This document shows, in pieces, positions 17,167 through 26,279 of a stretch of DNA of 64,000 nt. The notes under the pieces were generated by a model that saw nothing but the letters and a program-made list of their open reading frames with translations, did no database searches and was not told where the DNA came from. Position numbers and translations under genes: made by a program. Source of the stretch: Mycolicibacterium goodii. Its GTDB lineage: Bacteria > Actinomycetota > Actinomycetes > Mycobacteriales > Mycobacteriaceae. The stretch lies in contig NZ_CP092364.2 of the NCBI RefSeq assembly GCF_022370755.2, positions 1,550,001 through 1,614,000 on the forward strand, read 5' to 3'. Numbering within the stretch: position 1 is the first letter of the stretch; each line of letters begins with the position of its first letter.

Positions 17167-18516
17167 ATGCCGGCATTTCGTCGACTGGCATCGGCGCCGC
17201 TTGCCCGCGTCGTCTCTACTGTGGCAACTGCACTCACGGCTGGGCTGGTCGCTGGTCTCGTCACAGCCACGCCCGCTGCGGCCGACCCGTGCTCGGTGCC
17301 GACACCCAGTGCGTCCGCACGCGGTCTGGCCCCGTCGATGCCCGACGCCATCTCCAAGCTGCCGATCCCGCATCTGCCGATCGGCCGCAAACCCGTCAAG
17401 ACCGCCAACACACCGGAAGAGGCCAAGGACACCGCCGTCGCGCCCAACACCGCGGCACGTGCCGCGGCCGCGCCGGCCGCATCGACGGCCACCACGGTCG
17501 GCTGGATCACCGGCCCCAACACCGACAGCTACACGCGTTTCGGCATCTCCGGTGCCGACCTGGGCATCATGTGGGACAACGGCCAGACCGGCGCCAACCG
17601 CCAGGTGCTCATCGCGTTCGGCGACACCTTCGGCAATTGCAATGTCGCAGACCAGGAGTGGCGCAAGAACACGCTGTTCCGCAGTGCCGACCGCAACCTC
17701 GCCGACGGCATGAGCATCCCCGGTCCGGTACCGGGCAACGTCTACGCCGGATCACCGGTCGACGCCGCGCGGCCGAACTTCTCCCGCCAGGTGATCAAGA
17801 GCCTCGGGCTCGCGGGCACCGAGGTCACCGTGATCCCCACCGCTGGAATTGCGGTCGGCACAACGCAATACGTCAATTTCATGTCGGTGAGCCGATGGGG
17901 TGCGCCCGGGCAGTGGTCGACCAACTTCTCGGCTGTCGCGGTCTCGGGCGACAACGGCGAGACGTGGACGGTGCCCGCGACGAGCATCCGCCCCAGCTGG
18001 TTCAACACCGTGCCGGGCGTGCCGTTCGTCTGGGGCGACCAGAACTTCCAGATGGCGGCGTACCTGCGCCACAACGGGTACGTCTACGCCTACAGCACCG
18101 GTGCGGGACGCGGCGGCATGCCGTTTCTGTACCGCGTCGTGGAGACGGCCGTGGCCAACAAGTCCGCCTACGAGTACTTCACGCCGTTCGGGTGGATCAA
18201 GGGTTTCCCGTTCCTGGCGCTGCAGGTGGTGTGGGCGCCGGGCAGCGAGATGTCGGTGGCGTGGAACGATCACCTCAAGAAGTTCGTCATGCTCTACACC
18301 AACACGACCAGTTCGGTCGTCATGCGTACCGCCGACAAACCGGAAGGGCCGTGGAGCCGCGCGAAGACGATTGTCAGCTCCACGGCGGTCCCGGGTGGCA
18401 TCTACGCGCCCTACATCCACCCGTGGTCGCAGGGTGAGGATCTGTACTTCACGCTGTCGCGATGGTCGGACTACAGCGTGATGTTGATGCGCACCACGCT
18501 CGAAGCCGCCGGTTAA
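17167..18516 (+). CDS. Secreted DUF4185 protein, putative endo-D-arabinanase-type hydrolase
   Basis: A 449-residue exported protein. The signal peptide (VVSTVATALTAGLVAGLVTA then TPAAA-DPC) is followed by a ~70-residue Pro/Ala-rich linker and a DUF4185 domain that starts at GWITGPNTDSYTRFGISGADLGIMWDNG. Other segments shared with the neighbour at 13800-15977 are LIAFGDTFGN, GTEVTVIPTAGI, YVNFMSVSRWGAPGQWSTNFSA, DQNFQMAAYL and GGIYAPYIHPWS. ATG at 17167 follows GAAAGGTG. The role, by family, would be hydrolysis of D-arabinan in the envelope; not demonstrated here. The 3' end overlaps the convergent DUF1918 gene by 4 bp. Confidence 0.88.
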   Translation: MPAFRRLASAPLARVVSTVATALTAGLVAGLVTATPAAADPCSVPTPSASARGLAPSMPDAISKLPIPHLPIGRKPVKTANTPEEAKDTAVAPNTAARAAAAPAASTATTVGWITGPNTDSYTRFGISGADLGIMWDNGQTGANRQVLIAFGDTFGNCNVADQEWRKNTLFRSADRNLADGMSIPGPVPGNVYAGSPVDAARPNFSRQVIKSLGLAGTEVTVIPTAGIAVGTTQYVNFMSVSRWGAPGQWSTNFSAVAVSGDNGETWTVPATSIRPSWFNTVPGVPFVWGDQNFQMAAYLRHNGYVYAYSTGAGRGGMPFLYRVVETAVANKSAYEYFTPFGWIKGFPFLALQVVWAPGSEMSVAWNDHLKKFVMLYTNTTSSVVMRTADKPEGPWSRAKTIVSSTAVPGGIYAPYIHPWSQGEDLYFTLSRWSDYSVMLMRTTLEAAG

Positions 18517-18749
18517 TTCGTTGCCGTGCCGGCTGAGGCGCGTTCGGCGATGCGGCGGTGCTCCTCGGCGGAAACGACCAACGCGTCGGGACCGGGATAG
18601 ACCGTCGCCTCATGTCCGTCGGTCACCCAGCGCACCACGTACGGGGGAGAGCCGTCACCGGCCCGCACTTCGATGATCTCGGCATGCTGCTCGTGCTTGT
18701 CGGTGGTCGAACCCTTCACGACCAGGAAATCGCCGACCTTGGCTTTCAT
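18513..18749 (-). CDS. DUF1918 small protein
   Basis: A 78-residue protein starting MKAKVGDFLVVKG, with HAEIIEVRAGDGSPPYVVRW and HEATVYPGPDALV, which fits the DUF1918 family of small beta-rich (SH3-like) actinobacterial proteins. The function of the family is not known. The ATG at 18749 is preceded by an excellent AAAGGAG; the long open frame continuing upstream of it is antisense noise over the SDR region. It lies 101 bp after the SDR gene in the same direction and could be read from its own promoter. Confidence 0.85.
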   Translation of the reverse strand: MKAKVGDFLVVKGSTTDKHEQHAEIIEVRAGDGSPPYVVRWVTDGHEATVYPGPDALVVSAEEHRRIAERASAGTATN

Positions 18750-18850
18750 CGTCCGCTCCTTTCGTCCGGACATCTCTTCGATCATGGACACCTCTATGGT
18801 GCCGCGCATCGGGCCGAAAGGTGAAGAGCGAAGGGGAAAAGCCGATCCGC

Positions 18851-19591
18851 TCAGCCGGCGGTCTTCCCGGCGTCGACGACATAGACGGCGCCATGGACCG
18901 CGGCCGCGTCGTCGCTGGCCAGGAACGCGATGGTCTTGGCGACGTCGGCGACGTCCATGAAGCCCCGCGGCGCCGCGATGCGCATGATCAGGTCCCAGTC
19001 GGCGTCCTCGGGTGCGGCGAACTCGGTGGTCTGTGGGGTCAGCATGCCGCCCGGGCACACCGCGTTGACCCGCAGCCGTTCCTTGGTGAACTCGACCGCC
19101 AGAGCGCGGGTCAACCCGACCAGCCCGTGCTTGGCGGCGCAGTAACCCGCCGAGTACGCCTCGCCCTCGATACCGGCGATCGAGGCGACGTTGACGATGT
19201 TGCCGCCGGCCCGCAGCAGATGCGGCAGGGCCGCGCGACACAGGTAGAAGGGGCCGTTGAGGTTGACCGCGAGGTCTTCGTCCCAGTCCTCGTCGGTCAC
19301 CGAAATCGTGTGGCGCATCTGATGAAAGCCCGCGACGTTGATCAGGCTGTCGAGGCGGCCGAACTGCGCGACGCACTGTTCGACCGCCTGCGCGCACGCC
19401 TGTGACGACGAGATGTCCACCGACGCGTACTTGCCGCCGGGCACCTCGCCGAACACCTCGGCCATCCGGTCGGCGTCCCGCGCGATCCCGAACACCGAGG
19501 CCCCGCGCGCGGCGAACAGCTTCGCCACCGCCGCACCCAGTCCTGACGAGGCGCCGGTCACCAACGCGGTCTTGCCATGCAGATCCGTCAT
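18851..19591 (-). CDS. Short-chain dehydrogenase/reductase
   Basis: A 246-residue classical SDR with TGASSGLG (12-19), NVAG (85-88), catalytic Ser137, Tyr150 and Lys154 and the PGGMLTPQT segment. It starts 2 bp after the ABC transporter ATPase gene ends, so it is the last gene of the peptide-uptake operon (binding protein, two permeases, double ATPase, SDR). That position suggests it processes something brought in by the transporter, but no substrate can be named. Confidence 0.9.
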   Translation of the reverse strand: MTDLHGKTALVTGASSGLGAAVAKLFAARGASVFGIARDADRMAEVFGEVPGGKYASVDISSSQACAQAVEQCVAQFGRLDSLINVAGFHQMRHTISVTDEDWDEDLAVNLNGPFYLCRAALPHLLRAGGNIVNVASIAGIEGEAYSAGYCAAKHGLVGLTRALAVEFTKERLRVNAVCPGGMLTPQTTEFAAPEDADWDLIMRIAAPRGFMDVADVAKTIAFLASDDAAAVHGAVYVVDAGKTAG

Positions 19592-19593
19592 GC

Positions 19594-21174
19594 CTAGACC
19601 TTCTCATGCGGCCGCAGCGGCGGAACCGCGGCCAGCAGCATGCGGGTGTACTCGTGCTCCGGGGCGGCGAACAACTCCGCCGCCGGCCGGTACTCGACCA
19701 CCTGCCCGTCGCGCAGCACCATCACGTCGTGGCTCATCCGGTGCACGACCGCCAGGTCGTGCGCGATGAACAGATAGGCCAACCCCAGTTCGCGTTGCAG
19801 GTCGGCCAGCAGGTCCAGCACCCGGGATTGCACCGAGACGTCGAGCGACGCCGTCGATTCGTCGAGGATGAGCAGCTCCGGCTCGGTCGCCAGTGCCCGT
19901 GCGATGCTGACCCGCTGGCGCTGACCGCCCGAGAGCTCATGCGGATACCGCGACGCGAAATCGGCAGGGAGGCCCACCAGTTCGAGCAGTTCGGCGACCC
20001 GCCCGGTGCGCGCCCGCCTACCCTTGGCCAGACCGTGCACCTGCAGCGGCTCACCTATCGTGGCTCCGACCCGGGCCCTCGGGTTCAGCGAACTGAACGG
20101 GTCCTGGAACACCAGGCTGATCCGGCGGCGCAGATCGCGTCCGCCGCCGAACACGTCGGCTCCGTCGAGTGTCGCGGTGCCCGCGGCCGGTTCCGACAGG
20201 CCTGTCAAAGCGGCCGCCACCGTCGACTTGCCCGAACCGGATTCGCCCACCAGGCCGAGGGTGGTGCCGCGCCGGATGGTGAACGACACGCCTCTGACCG
20301 CAGGGACGTCGGCGTACCGCACCTCGAGATCGGTGACCTCCAGCAGGACCTCGGCATCGGCGGGCGGTGCCGGGGGACCGGCGTCGTCGACGCGGGGGCG
20401 CGCGGCTAGCAGTTGCCTGGTGTACTCGTGACGTGGCCGGTCGAACACGTCGAGGACCGGGGCCTGCTCGACGGCCTCCCCGTCACGCAGCACGGTCACC
20501 TCGTCGGCGACCTGGCCGATCACCCCGAGGTCATGGCTGATCCACACAACGGCCGCGCCGAAATCCCGCTGCAGATCCGCGACCAGGTCGATGATCTGCG
20601 CCTGCGTCGTCACATCGAGTGCGGTGGTGGGCTCGTCGGCGATGAGCAGTTCCGGATCGCACGCGAGCGCGATCGCGATCATCACACGCTGCCGCTGCCC
20701 GCCGGACAACTGATGCGGATACGCGTCGAGCCGTTCGGGCGGCAAACCCACCGCCTCGAGTAGTTCGCCGGCGCGGGTGCGCGCCTGACGCCGCGACATG
20801 TTGCGATGCGCCTCAAGCGATTCGGTGATCTGACGCTCCAGTGTCAGCAGCGGGTTCAGCGACGTGCCCGGGTCCTGGAAGACGAAGCCGATGCGTCCGC
20901 CGTGCACCGAGCGCAGCAGTCGCGCCCGCGCCCCGACGAGCTGCGATCCGTCGGCCAGGGTGCTGGTGCCCGTCACCACGGCGCCCGGCGCGTCGAGCAG
21001 GCCCGTGGCCGCGAGCACCGTCAGAGATTTCCCCGAGCCGGATTCGCCGACGATGCCCACGGTCTGCTCGCGGTGCACGTCGAACGACACCCCGTGGACG
21101 ATCTCGCGTCGGCCTATCCCGACCGCGAGGTCGCGCACGCTGAGGATGGGAACGTCCGTCTGCTGGTCTGTCAT
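19594..21174 (-). CDS. Peptide/nickel-type ABC transporter, fused double ATPase (DppD-DppF type)
   Basis: A 526-residue protein with two complete ABC modules that energises import. Module 1 (about 8-260): Walker [11 protein letters not shown], signature LSGGQRQRV, Walker B LLIADEPT, switch His in VWISHDLG. Module 2 (about 285-526): [34 protein letters not shown]. Each module ends with the C-terminal region typical of oligopeptide/dipeptide ATPases ([11 protein letters not shown] and [11 protein letters not shown]). The start overlaps the upstream permease stop by one base (TGATG). Confidence 0.95.
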   Translation of the reverse strand: MTDQQTDVPILSVRDLAVGIGRREIVHGVSFDVHREQTVGIVGESGSGKSLTVLAATGLLDAPGAVVTGTSTLADGSQLVGARARLLRSVHGGRIGFVFQDPGTSLNPLLTLERQITESLEAHRNMSRRQARTRAGELLEAVGLPPERLDAYPHQLSGGQRQRVMIAIALACDPELLIADEPTTALDVTTQAQIIDLVADLQRDFGAAVVWISHDLGVIGQVADEVTVLRDGEAVEQAPVLDVFDRPRHEYTRQLLAARPRVDDAGPPAPPADAEVLLEVTDLEVRYADVPAVRGVSFTIRRGTTLGLVGESGSGKSTVAAALTGLSEPAAGTATLDGADVFGGGRDLRRRISLVFQDPFSSLNPRARVGATIGEPLQVHGLAKGRRARTGRVAELLELVGLPADFASRYPHELSGGQRQRVSIARALATEPELLILDESTASLDVSVQSRVLDLLADLQRELGLAYLFIAHDLAVVHRMSHDVMVLRDGQVVEYRPAAELFAAPEHEYTRMLLAAVPPLRPHEKV

Positions 21175-22046
21175 CAGGTCCTCTTGGCCTCCATCAGCGT
21201 GCGCTGCTTGGGGTCGAGCACGTCACGCAGCCCGTCGCCGAACAGGTTGAACGCCAGCACCGTGACGAAGATCGCCGCGCCGGGGAACACCGCCATCCAC
21301 CATGCGAGCGTCACGAAACCCTGTGCGTCGAAGATCATCCGGCCCAGCGAAGGCTGTGGCGGCTGGATGCCGAGCCCCAAAAACGACAGCGACGCCTCGG
21401 CGAGGATCGCGAACGCCAGCGACAACGACAGCTGAACGATCAACGGACCGGCGATGTTCGGCAGAATGTGGCGTCGCAGGATGTATCCGCTGGGGGTGCC
21501 CATGGTGCGCGACACCGCGACGTACGGTTCCACCCGCACACCCAGCGTGCTGGCGCGTGCCACGCGCGCGAAGATCGGGATGTAGACGATGCCGATCGCG
21601 AGCATCGTGGTGGTGACGCCAGGGCCGAGGATCGCGACGATGGCCAATGCCAGCAGCAGGACCGGGAACGCGAACATCACGTCGACGACGCGCATCACGA
21701 CCGTGTCGAGCCATCCGCCGCGGTAACCGGCGACGACGCCGATGGTGACGCCCACGAGCGCCGCGAGCGCGACGCTGACCACCGCGACCCGTAGGGAGGC
21801 CTGTACGGCGACGAGGATGCGGGAGAACACGTCACGCCCGAGTTCGTCGGTGCCGAACCAGTGCGAGGCGCTCGGGCCCTGCAGGGCGCTGGGTACGTCG
21901 ATGTCGTTGACGCCGAACGGCGCGACCCACTGTGCGGTGAACGCGACGATGGCCACCGCGAGCAGGACCGCGGCGCTGACCGCGGTGACCGGATTGGACA
22001 AGAGCAGCCGCCAGGACGCGACGCGGGTCTGCTCGGTGACGGTCAT
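21174..22046 (-). CDS. Peptide ABC transporter permease (DppC type)
   Basis: A 290-residue inner-membrane permease. An N-terminal helix (about 22-45), a GTDELGRDVFSRILVAVQASL motif that marks DppC/OppC, five more helices and the EAA loop (EASLSFLGLGIQPPQPSLGRM) are visible. The ATG at 22046 overlaps the stop of the DppB-type gene by 4 bp (ATGA), so the two are translationally coupled; the long frame further upstream belongs to the other gene's shadow. Confidence 0.94.
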   Translation of the reverse strand: MTVTEQTRVASWRLLLSNPVTAVSAAVLLAVAIVAFTAQWVAPFGVNDIDVPSALQGPSASHWFGTDELGRDVFSRILVAVQASLRVAVVSVALAALVGVTIGVVAGYRGGWLDTVVMRVVDVMFAFPVLLLALAIVAILGPGVTTTMLAIGIVYIPIFARVARASTLGVRVEPYVAVSRTMGTPSGYILRRHILPNIAGPLIVQLSLSLAFAILAEASLSFLGLGIQPPQPSLGRMIFDAQGFVTLAWWMAVFPGAAIFVTVLAFNLFGDGLRDVLDPKQRTLMEAKRT

Positions 22047-23020
22047 GACAGCCGGATCCTCGGGTCGACGACCGCGTAGAGCACGTCCACGAGCAGATTG
22101 ATCAGCAAAAACAGCACCGCGATGAGCAGCACCGCGCCCTGGATCACCGGATAGTCCCGTGCGGCAACCGAATTGAACACGAGCCGACCCAGCCCCGGCC
22201 ATGCGAACACCACCTCGACCACGATCACCCCGCCGAGAATCGTGGCGAGCTGGATGCCGGTGATGGTCAGCACGGGCAACAGCGCATTGCGCACGATGTG
22301 GCGGAACGTGACCACGGGCGGCGCAAGACCTTTCGACCGCGCCGTGCGGACGTAACCCATCGCCGCGACCTCCAGCACCGCAGAACGCACGTAGCGCGTC
22401 ATGATCGCGCCTGCCACAAGTCCCACGGTGAGCCCGGGCAGGACGATGTGGCGCAGCCAACCGCCGGGATCGTCGAACAGCGGGCGGTAACCCGACGTCG
22501 GTAACCAGCCCAGCGCCGACGCGAACAGCCCGATCAGCAGGATGCCCAGCCAGAAGTCCGGGATCGACACGCCGAACTGGCTTGCCACGCGCACGATCGC
22601 GTCGCTGACCCGGCCCTCGCGCAGTGCCGACCAGATGCCGGCCGGGATCGCGATCACGAGCGCGATGAGAATCCCGACCAGGCCCAGCGACAATGTCGCC
22701 GGTAGCCGCTCCAGCAGTGTCACGGTGACCGGGTCGCCGTTGCGGAAGCTCACTCCGAGGTCACCGGTCAACGCCGAGCCGATGTAGGAGAAGAACTGTT
22801 CGACGATGGGACGGTCCATACCGCTGGCCGTGCGCAGCGCCTCGTACGCCTCCGGGGTGTAGCGGGTACCCAGCGCGATGCGGACCGGGTCCCCGGGCAC
22901 GAGGTGGACCAGCGTGAACACCACGATCAGCACGCCGACGAGCACCACCGCCGAGTACAGCAGTCGCTGCGCCAGGAATCGCACGATCGGGTGGTTACCC
23001 AGAAGTGACGCAGAAGTCAC
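22043..23020 (-). CDS. Peptide ABC transporter permease (DppB type)
   Basis: A 325-residue inner-membrane permease with the DppB N-terminus (FLAQRLLYSAVVLVGVLIVV, then HLVPGDPVRIALG), the DLGVSFRNGDPV segment, six predicted helices and the EAA-like loop (VRTARSKGLAPPVVTFRHI). GTG start at 23020 overlaps the stop of the binding-protein gene by 4 bp (GTGA). Confidence 0.94.
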   Translation of the reverse strand: MTSASLLGNHPIVRFLAQRLLYSAVVLVGVLIVVFTLVHLVPGDPVRIALGTRYTPEAYEALRTASGMDRPIVEQFFSYIGSALTGDLGVSFRNGDPVTVTLLERLPATLSLGLVGILIALVIAIPAGIWSALREGRVSDAIVRVASQFGVSIPDFWLGILLIGLFASALGWLPTSGYRPLFDDPGGWLRHIVLPGLTVGLVAGAIMTRYVRSAVLEVAAMGYVRTARSKGLAPPVVTFRHIVRNALLPVLTITGIQLATILGGVIVVEVVFAWPGLGRLVFNSVAARDYPVIQGAVLLIAVLFLLINLLVDVLYAVVDPRIRLS

Positions 23021-24546
23021 GCGTCACCACCTCGGCCCAGATCGGCCGTGCGGAACCGGATGGCGCCGTCCCGGCGCGCGTCGTATCCGGACAGGTCGTT
23101 GGACCACGCCTGGATCACCGACGGGTTGTACAGGTAGATGTAGCTGACCTCGTCGGCGATGCGGGTCGCGGCCCTGGTGTAGATGTCTTTGCGCTTGGCC
23201 GTGTCGGTTTCGACGCGGCCCGCGTCCAGCAGTCTGTCGACCTCGGGATCGGAGAACTTCTGTGCGTTGCTCGTGCCGTTGGAATGGTGCTGCGCGTAAT
23301 AGAAGTCGTCGGGGTCGATGTTGCCGAGCCACCCCATCATGAGCATGTCGAAGTTGCCGGTGTTCTGCTCGTCCAGCCACGTCGCGAAGTCGACCGTGCG
23401 GATGTCGACCGTGATGCCAAGCGGCGCAAGGTTGTCGGCGATGATCTGCGCGGCCGTGACGGTCTCGGGGTACTCGCTGGTGACCAGCATGTCGAGGTTG
23501 TCCGGATGTGCCCCGGCCTCATCGAGCAGCCTCTTGGCCTCATCGGTGTCGAACCGGTAGCGCTCGTAGCTCGTGTACCACGGGTTGCCCTCCGGGATGG
23601 CCAGCTGGTTGATCGCCGCGGTGCGGTAACTGGTGGCGGCGGCGATCGCGTCGCGGTCGATGCCGTAGGCGATCGCCCGGCGCACCCGCACGTCGTTCCA
23701 CGGGGCGCGGGCCTCGTTGAGCGCCAGATACCAGTAGTCGTTGCTCGGTGTCACCGCCAGTGTCAGCGAGTCGTCGTCACGCAACTGCGCGACGCGTTGC
23801 GGCGGCACCGAGTCGGTCCAGTCGACCTCACCGGCCTGCAGTGCCGACAGCGCGGTCGCGGGCTCGGAGATGAACCGGAACGTCACCCCGGACACCCGTG
23901 GCGCGGACCCCCAGTAGTCGGGGTTGGCCTTCAGGGTGATCGAGTCCCCGCTCTTGCGCCCGGCGAACGCGAACGGCCCGGTGCCGATCGGATGGGTGGC
24001 GATCTGCCCGCTCTCGACGTTGCTGCGCTGCACGATCGCCATACCTTTGAACCCGCCCAGATTGGTCAGCAGGTTGGGCGTGGGATGGGCCACGACGATG
24101 CGCACGGTCGCCGGATCGGGGGCGCTCACGTCGGTGACGGCGGCGAACTTGTCGACGTTGGTGAGCTGCTCGTCGATGATGCGCCGGTACGAGTAGACGA
24201 CGTCGTCGGCGGTCAGCGGGGTGCCGTCGTGCCAGCGGACCCCGTCACGCAGATGGAACGTCCACGTGAGCTCGTCCGGGCTGACCTCCCACGACTCGGC
24301 GAGCGCGGGTCGCATCTGCAGGTTCTCATCGGGTTCGACGAGCGTGTCGAACACGTTCTCCAGCACCTCGAACGAGAAGTACGCGCTGGTCTTCTGCGGA
24401 TCGAGCTGATCGGGCTCACCGGCGATCGCCGCGATGAGATTGCCCGACGCCTCATCGCCCAGATCCACCCGTTCACCGGTCGAACAGGCAGTGAACACCA
24501 GCACGAGAACGGCGAGCCATGCTGTGACCATCCGTCGGTTCGTCAC
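23017..24546 (-). CDS. Peptide ABC transporter substrate-binding lipoprotein
   Basis: A 509-residue family 5 solute-binding protein. The GTG at 24546 gives a basic start, a hydrophobic stretch and a lipobox-like FTAC, so it should be anchored in the membrane by a lipidated Cys. Mature landmarks: GEPDQLDPQKTSA, LAESWEVSPDELTWTFHLRDGVRWHDGTPLTADDVVYS, IGTGPFAF, ALNEARAPWNDVRVRRAIAYGIDRDAI. It is the first gene of a five-gene leftward operon whose genes overlap by 1-4 bp. Ligand unknown (peptide, opine or metal chelate are all possible in this family). The SD is a G-run just upstream. Confidence 0.92.
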   Translation of the reverse strand: MTNRRMVTAWLAVLVLVFTACSTGERVDLGDEASGNLIAAIAGEPDQLDPQKTSAYFSFEVLENVFDTLVEPDENLQMRPALAESWEVSPDELTWTFHLRDGVRWHDGTPLTADDVVYSYRRIIDEQLTNVDKFAAVTDVSAPDPATVRIVVAHPTPNLLTNLGGFKGMAIVQRSNVESGQIATHPIGTGPFAFAGRKSGDSITLKANPDYWGSAPRVSGVTFRFISEPATALSALQAGEVDWTDSVPPQRVAQLRDDDSLTLAVTPSNDYWYLALNEARAPWNDVRVRRAIAYGIDRDAIAAATSYRTAAINQLAIPEGNPWYTSYERYRFDTDEAKRLLDEAGAHPDNLDMLVTSEYPETVTAAQIIADNLAPLGITVDIRTVDFATWLDEQNTGNFDMLMMGWLGNIDPDDFYYAQHHSNGTSNAQKFSDPEVDRLLDAGRVETDTAKRKDIYTRAATRIADEVSYIYLYNPSVIQAWSNDLSGYDARRDGAIRFRTADLGRGGDA

Positions 24547-24643
24547 GATCCCCCCAGGATCATCCGGTGTCACCGGCACCGGCATGACACGTACGCGACC
24601 ATACCGGTGACGACGGTCACCAAGACTGCGATACTCACCCATT

Positions 24644-25189
24644 GTGACCTTCAAGCGCATGGCTGCAGCGATCGCCTCGGTGCCCGCACTCGTGTTGGGG
24701 CTGTGGACGGGGGTGGGCGTCGGGTTTGCCGGCCCGGCTCAGGCCGACCCCGTGATGCAGGGCATCTACAACTACCAGCAGGAGGGTCTCGACGCCGCGA
24801 CGTGGACGATCTACCCGTCGTGCGTCCCGGTCGTCGGCGACTTGCGCGAGCCGCTGTACCTCCCCGTGGCGTGCATGCTGCACGTGCAGGGCTCGAAGGG
24901 CGTGAGCGGTGGTGACGCCAGGATGGCGGGCGGCCAGTGGCAGTTCACGACAAGCATCAAAGAGGGCATCAAGTGCGCCGACGGCAGCTGGGCGCCGATC
25001 GAGGAGACCTATCGGTTCAACGACGTCACGCTCACCGGGACGCGCCAGGTGGCCAACAATGCGGTCTGTGGGCTCGCGCCGGCCATCCACACCTTCCCGT
25101 TCACGCTGAGCTTCAAGGAGCCGCTGCCCATCCCGGTCGATCAGTACCCGCTGGACTGCGAGCCCTGGGGCCTGCGCTTGTGCACCTAG
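24644..25189 (+). CDS. Secreted mycobacterial protein of unknown function
   Basis: A 181-residue exported protein: signal peptide ending near AQA-DPVMQG, mature part with five cysteines and a compact beta-rich look (GIYNYQQEGLDAATWTIYPSC, QWQFTTSIKEGIKCADGSWAP, EETYRFNDVTLTGTRQV, PLDCEPWGLRLCT). I do not recognise a named family, though proteins of this type (secreted, one domain, YxY..G...A.WTI.P.C) are common in mycobacteria. It is divergent from the peptide ABC operon across 97 bp. Its stop codon is 5 bp before the G23 tract and is in the same frame as the DUF4185 gene that follows. Confidence 0.85.
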   Translation: MTFKRMAAAIASVPALVLGLWTGVGVGFAGPAQADPVMQGIYNYQQEGLDAATWTIYPSCVPVVGDLREPLYLPVACMLHVQGSKGVSGGDARMAGGQWQFTTSIKEGIKCADGSWAPIEETYRFNDVTLTGTRQVANNAVCGLAPAIHTFPFTLSFKEPLPIPVDQYPLDCEPWGLRLCT

Positions 25190-25194
25190 CGAGC

Positions 25195-25217
25195 GGGGGG
25201 GGGGGGGGGGGGGGGGG
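25195..25217 (+). repeat. Poly(G) homopolymer, 23 bases
   Basis: Twenty-three consecutive G on the + strand lie between the stop of the secreted-protein gene and the apparent GTG start of the DUF4185 gene; the last G is the first base of that GTG. Mononucleotide runs this long are rare in mycobacterial chromosomes and are prone to slippage; the run could also fold as a G-quadruplex in DNA or mRNA. As it sits exactly where the ribosome binds, length change would alter initiation rather than reading frame. The reported length may itself be a sequencing estimate. Confidence 0.95.
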
Positions 25218-26278
25218 TGACGCTCCCGCTGCTCAACGGCAAGGTCGCCGACATCACCGGGCCGGGCCGCACCGACCGGTTCGGGGTGGCCTGCACCGAT
25301 CTGGGTGCCTCCGTGCTCGCCCCGGACGGCAAGCTCATCTCGGTGTTCGGTAACACCTTTTCGGGTCACCGCGTGGGACAAGGGGATTGGCGCTCGCCGA
25401 TCGTGCTGATCGGCACCGGCGACGCGAACCACGAGATCGTCTACGAGCGTGCCGGGGGACCCGATCCGAGATACGCGCGTCAACTGTGGCCTTACGTGCA
25501 CGACGACGCCTCATCAGGGTGGCGGCGCGGCGGGATCAGCACCGTCATCCCCTCGGACTTACTGCGCGTCGGTGATTCGTTGTATCTGCACGCGATCGTC
25601 AACCGGGGCTTCGCCAACGTGATCTGGACCGAGATCTGGCGGTCCGACGACTGCGGCGCATCGTGGGAACACCTGGGGGAGCGGGCGAAGTTCCCCGCCG
25701 ATCTGCACGACGGGCATGCCCAGTGCTGGTCGTGGGACCACGACCCCGACGACGGTTGGGTGTACGTGGCGGCGACCGGTTTTCAGCGCGACAAGGGCAT
25801 CATCCTCATGCGGGTGCGCCCCACGTACATCGGCGATCGAACGCGCTACCAGAGCTGGGGTCACACCGGCGGCCGCTGGCAGTGGGGGGCGCGTGCCACC
25901 CCGATCACCCCGTCCGAAGAACGTTGGGGCGAGCTGAGTCTCCGTCGGCTGGGCCCCGACAGGTGGATCCTAGGCGGGTTCTTCGCGTCGCGTTACGCGC
26001 TGGGATACCGAGTGATCGAGTCGCCCGTGGCCAACATGCACACCACACCCGTGCAGACCCCCGTGACCGGGTGCTCCTGGCGCGACGAGCACCACGCAGG
26101 GTGCCGCGTCGCCCAGTTGTACGGCGGTTACCTGCTACCCGGATCCCGCCTGGACCGCACCGGCGGTGTCGGCTTCGTGGTGTCGCAGTGGCACACCGCC
26201 TCCGGGTGGCCCTACCGGGCAATGCAATTCAAAGGTCATCTCGAGGACACCGTGAAGGAACCGCCCAGCGTGCTGTGA
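25217..26278 (+). CDS. DUF4185 protein without its own signal peptide
   Basis: A 353-residue frame whose DUF4185 domain starts almost at once (ITGPGRTDRFGVACTDLGAS at about residue 13), with VFGNTFSG, GISTVIPSDLLRVGDSLYLHAIVNRGF and later WGELSLRRLGPDRWILGGFF. Both other DUF4185 proteins in the window have a signal peptide and linker before the domain; this one has none, so it would stay in the cytosol unless it is exported by another route or its true start is lost. The only start near the domain is the GTG at the end of the G23 tract. Upstream in frame there is a run of Gly codons and then the TAG of the previous gene. It is either a variably translated second cistron or a decayed gene. Confidence 0.7.
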   Translation: MTLPLLNGKVADITGPGRTDRFGVACTDLGASVLAPDGKLISVFGNTFSGHRVGQGDWRSPIVLIGTGDANHEIVYERAGGPDPRYARQLWPYVHDDASSGWRRGGISTVIPSDLLRVGDSLYLHAIVNRGFANVIWTEIWRSDDCGASWEHLGERAKFPADLHDGHAQCWSWDHDPDDGWVYVAATGFQRDKGIILMRVRPTYIGDRTRYQSWGHTGGRWQWGARATPITPSEERWGELSLRRLGPDRWILGGFFASRYALGYRVIESPVANMHTTPVQTPVTGCSWRDEHHAGCRVAQLYGGYLLPGSRLDRTGGVGFVVSQWHTASGWPYRAMQFKGHLEDTVKEPPSVL

Positions 26279-26279
26279 A

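Noticed and set aside
24644..26278. Slippage in the poly(G) tract fusing the secreted protein to the DUF4185 protein
   Set aside because: The upstream TAG at 25187-25189 lies before the tract, so no change in G number can join the two frames; only readthrough could.
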